NCBI RefSeq assembly: GCF_011682065.1
Contig: NZ_VUYU01000006.1
Location: forward strand, 62,001 to 126,000
Direction of reading: 5' to 3'
Length of the DNA stretch: 64,000 bases
Source of the DNA: Massilia rubra
GTDB taxonomy: Bacteria; Pseudomonadota; Gammaproteobacteria; Burkholderiales; Burkholderiaceae_D
Shown here in pieces: positions 24,771-32,285 of this stretch. The position numbers were made by a program, and so were the translations under genes. Every line of letters starts with the position of its first letter. The first letter of the stretch is position 1. The notes below the pieces were generated by a model, which did no database searches, was not told the origin of the DNA, and saw only the letters and a program-made list of their open reading frames with translations.

Positions 24771-27700
24771 TGCGGGCCGTTTCGCCGCGCGCTTCGAGCA
24801 GGGTTTCGCTATCGAGATACAGTTCGCGCAGCTTGGCCAGTGTTTCCGGACGCGGCTCGGCCCACATGCCACGGCTGGCCGCTTCCAGCAGGCGTTCGGC
24901 AATCGCGTTCTGCGCCCACGGATTGGCTTCTTCCAGGAAGCGCTGCATGGTGTCGTCGAAGCCGTAGGCCTGGGCCACGTCTTCGTACATCCAGTCGTCC
25001 ATGACCTGCGCCGTGGCGTCGTAGCCGAACAGGTAGTCGACGGTGGCCGTCAGTTCCAGCCCGCCCTTGTAACCGTGGCGCTGGATGCTGGCCAGCCATT
25101 TGGGATTGACCACGCGCGAGCGGAACACGCGCAGGGTTTCCTCCTTCAGGTCGCGCACCTGCGCGCGCGCCGGGTCGGCGCTGTCGCCGAAGTAGTGGCG
25201 CGGCTGCTGGCCGGTCAGGGCGCGAATCGTGGCGATCATCCCGCCGTGGAATTGCAGGTAGTCGTCGCTGTCGAAAATGTCGTGTTCACGGTTGTCCTGG
25301 TTGTGCAGGGCGACCTGCACGCCGGACAGGCGCACCTTGAAGGCGTCGCGCTGGTCGGCGCCCTGTTCACCGCGCGCGTAGGCGTAGCCGCCCCAGTTGA
25401 CGTAGGCTTCGGCGAAATCGGCGTCGGCTTCCCAGTTCTTATGCTGGATCAAGGGCAGGATGCCGGCGCCGTAGCTGCCCGGCTTGGCGCCGAACACGCG
25501 GTACGACGCGCGCCGCGCGCCCTCTTCCGGGCTCAGTCCCTGCTCTATCCAGCCTCCGAGTTCGGCCAGGTAGTGCTTGCGCACGAAGTTGTGCGTGAGC
25601 GGTTCGTCGAGCGCGATGACGGTGTTCACGGCATCGTCGATCAGGTCGATCAGTTGCGGGAACGCGTCGCGGAAAAAGCCGCTGATGCGGGTCGTAACGT
25701 CAATGCGCGGGCGTTTCAGTTCGTCGAGCGGGATCACTTCCACGCCGCTCACCTGGCGGCTTTCGGCGCGCCATACCGGGCGTACGCCGAGCAGCGCCAG
25801 GATCTGGGCCACGTCGTCGCCGTGGGTGCGCATTGCGCTGGTGCCCCAGATGCTGATGGCCACGCTCTCGGGATATTCGCCGGTTTCGCGCTCGTGCCGC
25901 GTCAATACCTCGTGCGCCAGTTGCAGGCCGACGCGCCAGGCCGATTGCGACGGCACGCTGCGCGGGTCGACCGAGTAGAAGTTGCGCCCCGTCGGCAGGA
26001 TGTGCGCCATGCCGCGCGTGGGCGAACCACTCGGGCCGGCCGGTACGTATTCGCCGGACAGGCCGTTGATCAGGTTGTCGATTTCGTCGGTGGCGCGCGC
26101 CAGGTTCGGCACCAGCTGGCTGCACGCGAAACCGAGCACCTTGCGCAGCGCCTCGAAACGATTGACTGCCGGCGCGGCCGGAGCGATGGGGGAAACAGCA
26201 GCGCGCACGGCAGCGGGCGCGGGACGTGCCTTGCCCATCTGCGAGAGCATGCTCGATTTGACGCGCATGGCCGGTTGCAGCAGCGGCGCGGCCACCTGGT
26301 CGCCATCGATGTCGGCAAAGACGAGGTTGAGCACGTCATCGATGGCGGCCGGGCGGTATTCGCGCGCCGCCAGTTCGGTAAACAAGCGCAGGCACAAGGC
26401 GTCGATGGCGTCGAGCGCATCCGAGCGCGTGACCACGGCGCACTGCGCCAGCCGCGCCAGTGCCGGCGCCGCGTTGATGCGGCGGCCCTTCTGGTCGAGC
26501 AGCAGGTCCATCGTCAGGCCGAACAGTTTCGACACTTCGGCCTGCAGGCCCGGAATATCCAGGTTGGGAAGGCGCGTAAGCGATACCAGCATGGCCGGCA
26601 TCTGTTCCGCGTCCGGACCGCCGCCGAGGATATGCAGGCCGTCGCGGATCTGGGCCGAACCGAGCTCGCACAGATAGCCGTCAAGATCTTCGATCAGGTG
26701 GGCCACGTCGGAGCCACCCATCGACGCCAGCGCGGCCGGCAGCTCGCCGTCTTCGTCGTGGTGATGGTCGTGATCATGGTCGCGATCATGGTCGTGATGA
26801 TGATGATGGCCGTGTCCATGATCGTGGTCATGATCATGATCATGGTGCAGCAGGCGCGCCTGCAGGTCGGCATTCAGGTTGGTCTGCTTGACCAGTTCCC
26901 AGATCTGCTGCTGCAACAGCGGCAGCTTGGCCGGGTCCAGCACTTCGACCTGGTAATACTCGTCGACCAGTTGCGTGAGCTGCGCCAGCGCCCCGTAGGT
27001 ATCGGCAGTGGTCATTGGCGGCGTCAGGTGGTCGACCACGACCGCATGCGCGCGCCGCTTGGCCTGCGAACCTTCGCCCGGATCGTTGATGATGAACGGG
27101 TAAAACAGCGGCAAGTCGCCCAGCAAGGCGTCCGGGAAGCAGTTCTGCGACAGGCCGACCCCTTTACCGGGCAGCCATTCCATCGTGCCGTGCTTGCCGA
27201 CATGGACGATGGCGTCGGCGCGCCAGACATCGCGCAGCCAGCGGTACAGGGCGTAATAATGGTGGGTCGGCGGCAGGTCGCTCTGGTGATAGATCGCGTC
27301 CGGATCCATGCCGTAGCCGCGCGGCGGTTGCAACGCGACGAAGGTATTGCCCAATTCGATACCGGCCAGCGCCAGGTGGCCGTCGCACACATACGCTTCG
27401 CCCGGGGCCGCGCCCCACTGGCCGCTCATTTTCTCCTGCATGTCGGGCGTGAGCTCGGCAAACCACTGCGCGTACAGCGCGGCGGGCACGCGGCCGGCGG
27501 CGTTGCGCAACTGCTCGGTGGTCACGTAAATCTGGTCGTACGAACAGCGCGCAACCAGGTCGTGGATGAGCGTCGTGCCGTCGGCGGGCAGCTGGCCGAC
27601 GTCGTAGCCGGCATCGCGCATGGCGTCCAGGATGCGCATCAGCGAAGCCGGGGCGTCCAGCCCGACCGCATTGCCGATCTGGGACGCCTTGCTGCTCGAA

Positions 27701-28848
27701 TTGGTGAACATGAAGGCGACGCGCTTCTCGGCGTTGGGCACGTGCTTGAGGCGTGCAAAGCGCGCGGCGATGCCGGCCACGCGCGCCACCCGGTCCGGCA
27801 CCGGCTCGTATTCGACCGCGTCGCCCTGCAGGCCGGCGGCGCGCGACTTGAACGACACCGGCGCGGTGATGATGCGCCCGTCGAATTCGGGCAGCACCAC
27901 GTTCATCGCGGTATCGAGCGGATTGAGGCCGCGCGCGGACTGCTCCCACTGCGGCAGGGTCATGCCGCTGGTGATCGCTTGCAGCACCGGCACGTTCAGC
28001 GTTTCCAGCACGCCCACCGACCAGCCGGCCGGCGTGGGGCCGCCAGGCGTAATCTCACCCATCGCGAACGATGTCGTGTTGATCAATACGTCGATATGCA
28101 CCCCGCGCGCGTCGCTGAAGTAGCGCAGCGCGTCCGGGAGCTCGCCACCGCCGCCGGCGCCGCTGCGCAAGGACGACGTAAACACCGGCAGCACGTTCAT
28201 GCCGCGCTTTTCCAGGGCGCCCAGCAGCGCGTCGATGAAGCGCGTGTTCCCGCTCATCCAATGCGCGCGGTAGAACACAATGCCGGCACTCGGCGCGCCG
28301 GCTTTGCGTAGCGCCAGCCAGTCGTCGATGGCGGCGCCCTGCGCCAGGTCGGGATGATAAATGCCGTGTTCCGGCAGCGCCAGCGCGCTTTCGTACCCGA
28401 ATCCGGTCAGCAGCAGGTGATCTGACAAATAGCGCAGCAACTGCGCCAGGTTGCCGCTGCCGCCGCAATGGAAGTAGTTCAGTGTTTGTTGCAGCACGTC
28501 CGGTGCGACGGTCGATACTGCTGCCAGCTCCGGATCGGGCTCGCCGGTGCCGCTGATGGCGATCAGGTGCTGGCCGGTGCGGCGCGCATGGCTTACCAGG
28601 TCGGCAAAACCGGGGACGCTGCCGAGTCGTCCGAGTACGCGCAAGATGATGATGCGCGCGCCCTGCACCTCGCGCGAGAGCAGCGCCGTGGGACCGCCGT
28701 CAGCGTCGAGCCCTTGCAGGTTCACGCCCGCCACCGCGCCGAACTCGGGCGGCAACTGGCTTACTGCGTGGTGCAGGACCGTCAGGTCGTTCGATGCGTG
28801 GGTAAGCAGCGCGATGGGCGCCGGGCCTTGAGGAAAATCAGGTGTCAT
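24763..28848 (-). CDS. cobN: CobN cobaltochelatase large subunit with His/Asp tract
   Basis: A 1361-residue CobN/magnesium-chelatase H-type subunit, full length for the family. It binds hydrogenobyrinic acid a,c-diamide and inserts Co2+ at the late step. Conserved blocks such as KHGTMEWLPGKGVGLS, GRNFYSVDPRSVPS and FRDAFPQLIDLIDDAV are present. At residues about 668-699 there is an insert with 18 His among 31 residues alternating with Asp (DNA 26753-26846), which may store or hand over cobalt. The start ATG lies 11 bases inside the ferredoxin gene. Confidence 0.96.
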   Translation of the reverse strand: MTPDFPQGPAPIALLTHASNDLTVLHHAVSQLPPEFGAVAGVNLQGLDADGGPTALLSREVQGARIIILRVLGRLGSVPGFADLVSHARRTGQHLIAISGTGEPDPELAAVSTVAPDVLQQTLNYFHCGGSGNLAQLLRYLSDHLLLTGFGYESALALPEHGIYHPDLAQGAAIDDWLALRKAGAPSAGIVFYRAHWMSGNTRFIDALLGALEKRGMNVLPVFTSSLRSGAGGGGELPDALRYFSDARGVHIDVLINTTSFAMGEITPGGPTPAGWSVGVLETLNVPVLQAITSGMTLPQWEQSARGLNPLDTAMNVVLPEFDGRIITAPVSFKSRAAGLQGDAVEYEPVPDRVARVAGIAARFARLKHVPNAEKRVAFMFTNSSSKASQIGNAVGLDAPASLMRILDAMRDAGYDVGQLPADGTTLIHDLVARCSYDQIYVTTEQLRNAAGRVPAALYAQWFAELTPDMQEKMSGQWGAAPGEAYVCDGHLALAGIELGNTFVALQPPRGYGMDPDAIYHQSDLPPTHHYYALYRWLRDVWRADAIVHVGKHGTMEWLPGKGVGLSQNCFPDALLGDLPLFYPFIINDPGEGSQAKRRAHAVVVDHLTPPMTTADTYGALAQLTQLVDEYYQVEVLDPAKLPLLQQQIWELVKQTNLNADLQARLLHHDHDHDHDHGHGHHHHHDHDRDHDHDHHHDEDGELPAALASMGGSDVAHLIEDLDGYLCELGSAQIRDGLHILGGGPDAEQMPAMLVSLTRLPNLDIPGLQAEVSKLFGLTMDLLLDQKGRRINAAPALARLAQCAVVTRSDALDAIDALCLRLFTELAAREYRPAAIDDVLNLVFADIDGDQVAAPLLQPAMRVKSSMLSQMGKARPAPAAVRAAVSPIAPAAPAVNRFEALRKVLGFACSQLVPNLARATDEIDNLINGLSGEYVPAGPSGSPTRGMAHILPTGRNFYSVDPRSVPSQSAWRVGLQLAHEVLTRHERETGEYPESVAISIWGTSAMRTHGDDVAQILALLGVRPVWRAESRQVSGVEVIPLDELKRPRIDVTTRISGFFRDAFPQLIDLIDDAVNTVIALDEPLTHNFVRKHYLAELGGWIEQGLSPEEGARRASYRVFGAKPGSYGAGILPLIQHKNWEADADFAEAYVNWGGYAYARGEQGADQRDAFKVRLSGVQVALHNQDNREHDIFDSDDYLQFHGGMIATIRALTGQQPRHYFGDSADPARAQVRDLKEETLRVFRSRVVNPKWLASIQRHGYKGGLELTATVDYLFGYDATAQVMDDWMYEDVAQAYGFDDTMQRFLEEANPWAQNAIAERLLEAASRGMWAEPRPETLAKLRELYLDSETLLEARGETARNG

Positions 28849-29173
28849 TGTCCGCCACGAGTGTGTCGCCTTCGCCGATGCGATGGAAAATCAGGTCGGT
28901 CACTTCCGCGCCGCCAATCAGGTGCTCGCTGACGATGCGCGCGGCCGCCGCTTCGTCGACGCGCCGGTACCACACGCCTTCGGGATACACCACCACGATC
29001 GGCCCTTCATTGCGGCAAGCGACCATGCAGTGGGTGCGGGTGCGCTTGACGCACAAGTCCGGATGCGCGTCGATTTCGCGCCCCATATGCTCGAACACGG
29101 CCTGCGCCTGCACGCCGTTTTCGGTGCAGCGCGGGCCGACGCACATAAACACGTGCCGGTCGTGGGTGCGCAT
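28838..29173 (-). CDS. Thioredoxin-fold [2Fe-2S] ferredoxin
   Basis: A 111-residue protein of the Shethna/(2Fe-2S) thioredoxin-like ferredoxin type. Cys11 and Cys16 (CVGPRC) plus Cys49 and Cys53 (CMVAC) are the four usual ligands; Cys41 is extra. EGVWYRRV and HLIGG complete the fold. Similar ferredoxins (CbiW-like) are seen in cobalamin operons and are thought to supply electrons for corrin steps. It sits between cbtA (3 bases away) and cobN (11-base overlap). The electron acceptor is unknown. Confidence 0.85.
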   Translation of the reverse strand: MRTHDRHVFMCVGPRCTENGVQAQAVFEHMGREIDAHPDLCVKRTRTHCMVACRNEGPIVVVYPEGVWYRRVDEAAAARIVSEHLIGGAEVTDLIFHRIGEGDTLVADNDT

Positions 29174-29176
29174 CGG

Positions 29177-29941
29177 TCAGCCGAACTTCTTGTAGAAGTA
29201 GCCCGACAGCGCGCCGATGGCCAGCCAGAAGGCGGCATTCGCCAGCAAGGTCGCGTACAGGAAGCTGCGTGCCAGCTCGGGCGGCGCACTGCTCGAATGC
29301 AGCGCCGGCTGCGGCGATCCGATCAGGTGGGGCACGAACAGCAGCAAGGCGCCGGCGATCTTGAGCGGCCAGTTTTTGGCGAAGACCAGCAGCGCCAGGC
29401 CGCCGACACTGGCCGCGACGGTGGCGGTCCACCAGAGCTGGCGCGCCAGCAGCGGCGCGGCGACGGTGCCCGGCAGCTCGGGGGGCAAGCCGATCGAGGG
29501 CGCGACAAAGAACGCCGTGTAGCCGGCCGCACCCCACAACAGGCCCGCGCGCCAGCCGCTTGCACGGCCGTGCAGGCTGATGGCCGCCGCCAGCAGCAGC
29601 GCAAAACCGACGCCGGCGCTGATATTGGCCACCGCCGTGTAGAAGGTGCGCTCAAGGCCGTCGTCCGGCTGCCAGCCGCCGTGTTCATGCGCGCTTTCGT
29701 GGGCGCCATCGTCCGCATGCTCGTGCGGCGTGGCGTCGGCGTGGCTGTGCGGCGCGGCCACTTCCAGCGCTTTGGGCGCGGCGCTTTCGAACACCTCGGC
29801 CTGCAGGATGATGGGCGCCACTTGTACCTGCTGCACGCCGGTCAGCAGCAGGCCGGCCAGGATGCCGGCCGCCGCCGCGCTGGCGAGAATGCGGTTAAAG
29901 GTGCCCAGGCCCGTTGCGGGCGCGGTGCGAATCAGTGACAT
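29177..29941 (-). CDS. cbtA: CbtA cobalt transporter subunit
   Basis: A 254-residue membrane protein with five predicted TM segments. After TM1 (about 16-38) comes a periplasmic His-rich loop (HSHADATPHEHADDGAHESAHEHGG pattern, about 62-87) suited to bind cobalt. TM helices follow with APSIGLPPELPG and FVPHLIGSPQP, typical of CbtA. The protein pairs with CbtB as a B12-regulated cobalt uptake system. The ATG at 29941 lies 10 bases inside the cbtB end; a longer frame upstream would run through cbtB. Confidence 0.92.
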   Translation of the reverse strand: MSLIRTAPATGLGTFNRILASAAAAGILAGLLLTGVQQVQVAPIILQAEVFESAAPKALEVAAPHSHADATPHEHADDGAHESAHEHGGWQPDDGLERTFYTAVANISAGVGFALLLAAAISLHGRASGWRAGLLWGAAGYTAFFVAPSIGLPPELPGTVAAPLLARQLWWTATVAASVGGLALLVFAKNWPLKIAGALLLFVPHLIGSPQPALHSSSAPPELARSFLYATLLANAAFWLAIGALSGYFYKKFG

Positions 29942-30129
29942 GGAAAGCCGGCCGAGTGGCGGCTGTCGTGCGCCGCGTTGTGCAGCGTTTCCATCGAGGC
30001 GAAGCCGGCGCCGAACAGCAGCACGGCGCCAAGGCTGGCGGCGCACATGGCTTGCACGATGCGCTCCTTGATGGCGGTAAACGGGACTTGTTCGTCAAAG
30101 GTAGGGGTGACGCTGCGGATCGACGACAT
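29932..30129 (-). CDS. cbtB: CbtB cobalt transporter subunit
   Basis: A 65-residue single-TM protein (TM about 24-45) with the characteristic C-terminal metal-binding tail ETLHNAAHDSRHSAGFPCH. This is the normal CbtB length and shape. It is the first gene after the cobalamin riboswitch; GGAAGGAAT precedes the ATG at 30129. It works with CbtA in cobalt import and is expected to be off when cobalamin is plentiful. Confidence 0.92.
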   Translation of the reverse strand: MSSIRSVTPTFDEQVPFTAIKERIVQAMCAASLGAVLLFGAGFASMETLHNAAHDSRHSAGFPCH

Positions 30130-30239
30130 GGCATTCCTTCCAAAAGCACTGCGCATAGAGCCAGTCCAATGCAGACGCGCGCGTCTTGCCATGGCCGGCA
30201 ACCGGGGGCTTGTACGGGGAGAAGGAACGTGAGATGGGT

Positions 30240-30293
30240 GCGGTACGCAGCGATCCACCTGGATCGCCCTCCGCGATACAAACGACTTACCGC
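30240..30293 (-). promoter_or_regulatory. Nested hairpin, possible expression platform
   Basis: Downstream of the aptamer, GCGGTA (30293-30288) can pair with TACCGC (30245-30240), enclosing a strong inner hairpin GCGATCC-AGGT-GGATCGC (30267-30250). There is no T-run, so control by Rho or of translation is more likely than intrinsic termination. Inferred only from pairing. Confidence 0.4.
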
Positions 30294-30495
30294 TTCGGCT
30301 GGTTTCCGGGCTGGCGAGTGGCGGGGCCAAAGCCCACTTCCGGGATATGCGCCTTCCCATGCTTTGCACAGTGGCGTGATACACATCCTTGACTCGCTTA
30401 CCGTTGCGGGGGCAGCACCGGCTTTGCTCCGTGAAGAAGCGCACCGGCTTCCCATTTAATCCGGCAAACGATCGTTTGCCAGAACCAGAAGCTTG
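30292..30495 (-). ncRNA. Cobalamin riboswitch
   Basis: On the minus strand all landmarks of the cobalamin aptamer are present: GGTTC (30486-30482), a hairpin of the perfect palindrome at 30463-30480, AAATGGGAAGCCGGTGCG, the core GCTGCCCCCGCAACGGTAAG (about 30416-30397), GTGTATCACGCCACTGTG with the B12-box GCCACTG (30375-30369), GGGAAGGCG, and the closing CGCCAGCCCGGAAACCAGCC (30315-30297). It precedes cbtB by about 160 bases and should repress the whole cobalamin/cobalt operon when adenosyl- or methylcobalamin is bound. Confidence 0.95.
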
Positions 30496-30506
30496 ACTAC
30501 CGGCGA

Positions 30507-30535
30507 AGTATAGGTCTGGACTATATAAATTGCAA
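30507..30535 (-). promoter_or_regulatory. Sigma70-type promoter of the cobalamin operon
   Basis: Minus strand: TTGCAA (30535-30530), 17-base spacer, TATACT (30512-30507). Transcription would begin near 30500, just before the first conserved bases of the riboswitch. Confidence 0.65.
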
Positions 30536-30582
30536 GGTTGCGCGCGAGGTGGGCGTCGCAGTGCGTGTCGCAGTGCCTGTAT

Positions 30583-30951
30583 TTACCAGTCGCGCCATTG
30601 TTCGGTGATGTCTTCGTCGGCTTGCAGGCCGGCGTCCTTGGCGACCAGGTAGATGATGTCGCACAGTTTTTCGCGCTCTTCGGTCTCGATCACGCCGCCG
30701 GCGCGCTCATCGAACTCGTTGAGGGCCACGACGACGCGTTCAACTTCTTTCATGATCGCTGCATGGTCGGCAGGCTTGGGCAGCTTGTCGATGGCGGCGG
30801 CGTATGCGTCGAGGATATTCGCACACTCGTCGATTTCGGCCTTGCCGTACGGGGGCTCGTTGTCCGTGTCTTCGGCGCAGCGCTCCATATAGGCAGCCAT
30901 CTCGTCGAGCAGGTCGGCGCGGATCGAGGCGATGTCGGGATTCGGTGGCAT
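30583..30951 (-). CDS. Acidic helical protein of unknown function
   Basis: A 122-residue soluble, strongly acidic protein made mostly of helices (IRADLLDEMAAYMERCAED, AEIDECANILDAYAAAI, AIMKEVERVVVALNEFDE). The ATG at 30951 is chosen because GGAG lies about ten bases before it; a TTG six codons upstream overlaps that site. I do not recognise a family. It follows the next gene (31019-31384) by 67 bases on the same strand and may share its transcript. Confidence 0.65.
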   Translation of the reverse strand: MPPNPDIASIRADLLDEMAAYMERCAEDTDNEPPYGKAEIDECANILDAYAAAIDKLPKPADHAAIMKEVERVVVALNEFDERAGGVIETEEREKLCDIIYLVAKDAGLQADEDITEQWRDW

Positions 30952-31018
30952 GTCGCGGCACTCCTTCAAAATTGATGGGGTGCCAATGTAGCATGAAGCG
31001 GCGCGCCGCCGTCTTACA

Positions 31019-31384
31019 TTACTCGCTGAATTCGATGTCCATCTGCTTGCCGTCGTAGCAGAACGTCATCTGCTCGCCTTCTTCGTCGCGGATCTCCAGC
31101 ACACCGCCCGGTTCGACGAAGGGCCCGAGCGTGTCGAACAGGCGAATCAGCCAGTTGGTGATGATCTCGATATCGCCGCCGTCAATCAGCAGCGCGCCTT
31201 CCTGGCGCTGGCTGGTGAAGCCGATCGATTCAAGGAAAGCCGGGAAGTCGCGTTCGGCGCGTGCGCGTTCGGCGAAAAAGGAGTCGCATCCTTCGAACGA
31301 TGTGCGAATCGCGTTGAACGCCTCCGGTTGCCGGGCGTTCCTGATAACGATGCTGGCATCGTAGATCCATGCTGCAGTACTCAC
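31019..31384 (-). CDS. Small protein of unknown function, GTG start
   Basis: A 121-residue soluble protein; mixed helix and strand, ending with an acidic strand region (VLEIRDEEGEQMTFCYDGKQMDIEFSE). GGGAG stands 5 bases before the GTG at 31384, so this start is preferred; the frame is open far upstream but without signals. I do not recognise a family. It has the size and acidity of immunity proteins, but nothing in the context proves this. Likely co-transcribed with 30583-30951. Confidence 0.6.
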   Translation of the reverse strand: MSTAAWIYDASIVIRNARQPEAFNAIRTSFEGCDSFFAERARAERDFPAFLESIGFTSQRQEGALLIDGGDIEIITNWLIRLFDTLGPFVEPGGVLEIRDEEGEQMTFCYDGKQMDIEFSE

Positions 31385-31515
31385 TTGCACTCCCAATTCG
31401 TCAGAAGACTGGCGCAGTCGGTGCGCAGCCAGGATCGTATTTCCTGACGACAGTTTTACATGCCTTTCAAAAACTGTCAAAGCGCCGATGAAGGGCGTTG
31501 TTTTCGGAGCGCAGG

Positions 31516-32268
31516 TCAAGGAAATACAAACGACTTGACCAAGGTCAGTTCGCCCGGCGCGCGCAATGGCACGCGCACCACTTCCTGGCGCTCGTTCGGT
31601 GAATTTTCGTTGGTGATGATCGCCACCTGCGCCACCGTCAGGATGCCGCTGTCCTGGCCGGCCCCGTAATAGTTCACATAGACGTGGTAGTTTCCCTTCG
31701 GCGGCGCGGCGCTGGAAAAAATCTCCGGCCCGTACCCCGTGGTGACGTCGACATCGAGCGCGCCGCCGTTGGGCATGACCCGGTTGCCGTACCACGAGTG
31801 GCCGCCGTCGGGCGCGACCACGTGCAGGTCGACATCGGTGCCGTCACTGTCCCACGACAGCACCACGCGCAGGCGCGACTGGGTCTTGCCGGCGTACGAA
31901 TCGAGAAACTGGGTGCGGTTGCGCGCCTTGCCGTCGGGCGAGCGCACTTCCACGCTGTTCGACCCGCGTCCGAAGGCGTACGGGCGCGCGAAGCTGCCGT
32001 CTTCCTGCACCGCCATCGGCATCGCCACGCCGTTGACCACCAGGGTGGCCGGCTTGCTCTTGCCCTTGCCGGCGATGCGCCCGCGAATCTCGGCCGTCGG
32101 ACTCTGCCCCTCCTGCACGCTGACCGACGCCGCCGGATAATTCACATCCTGCGAATACGCCTCTTTGGCGCCCTTGGAATTGCGCCAGCCGCTGTTGGGC
32201 GAGTCGATCTTCACTTGGGCCAAGGCGGTGGTGGACAACAGCAGTGCGGATATCAACAGTATTTTCAT
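31516..32268 (-). CDS. yfaP: YfaP-like periplasmic protein (DUF2135)
   Basis: A 250-residue exported protein with a clear Sec signal (MKILLISALLLSTTALA). It has an Ig-like N-terminal part (about 40-110) and a C-terminal DUF2135 domain with LRVVLSWDSDGTDVDLHVVAPDG, HSWYGN, GYGPEIFSSAAPPKGNYHVYVNYYG. It is the last gene of the yfa operon, 17 bases after yfaQ. The role is not established; the operon companions suggest support of the alpha-2-macroglobulin YfaS. Confidence 0.9.
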   Translation of the reverse strand: MKILLISALLLSTTALAQVKIDSPNSGWRNSKGAKEAYSQDVNYPAASVSVQEGQSPTAEIRGRIAGKGKSKPATLVVNGVAMPMAVQEDGSFARPYAFGRGSNSVEVRSPDGKARNRTQFLDSYAGKTQSRLRVVLSWDSDGTDVDLHVVAPDGGHSWYGNRVMPNGGALDVDVTTGYGPEIFSSAAPPKGNYHVYVNYYGAGQDSGILTVAQVAIITNENSPNERQEVVRVPLRAPGELTLVKSFVFP

Positions 32269-32285
32269 GATCAGGTGTGGTGGGA

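Noticed and set aside
26753-26846. Repeated catgat/catggtc units, considered as a tandem repeat or CRISPR-like array
   Set aside because: The units are irregular His-Asp codons within cobN; there are no spacers and no cas genes.
24586-28311. Very long open frame on the plus strand opposite cobN
   Set aside because: A shadow of the GC-rich cobN coding strand; the minus-strand protein has complete family motifs. Many similar long antisense frames occur across the window for the same reason.
28838-29173. Considered as a truncated CobG (precorrin-3B synthase)
   Set aside because: The cysteine spacing fits a thioredoxin-fold 2Fe-2S ferredoxin, and nothing of the large CobG sulfite-reductase-like fold is present.
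30463-30480. Perfect 18-bp palindrome (GGCAAACGATCGTTTGCC) resembling a TetR operator
   Set aside because: It lies exactly where the cobalamin riboswitch has a variable stem, between the GGTTC start and the AAATGGGAA segment, and is better explained as that hairpin.
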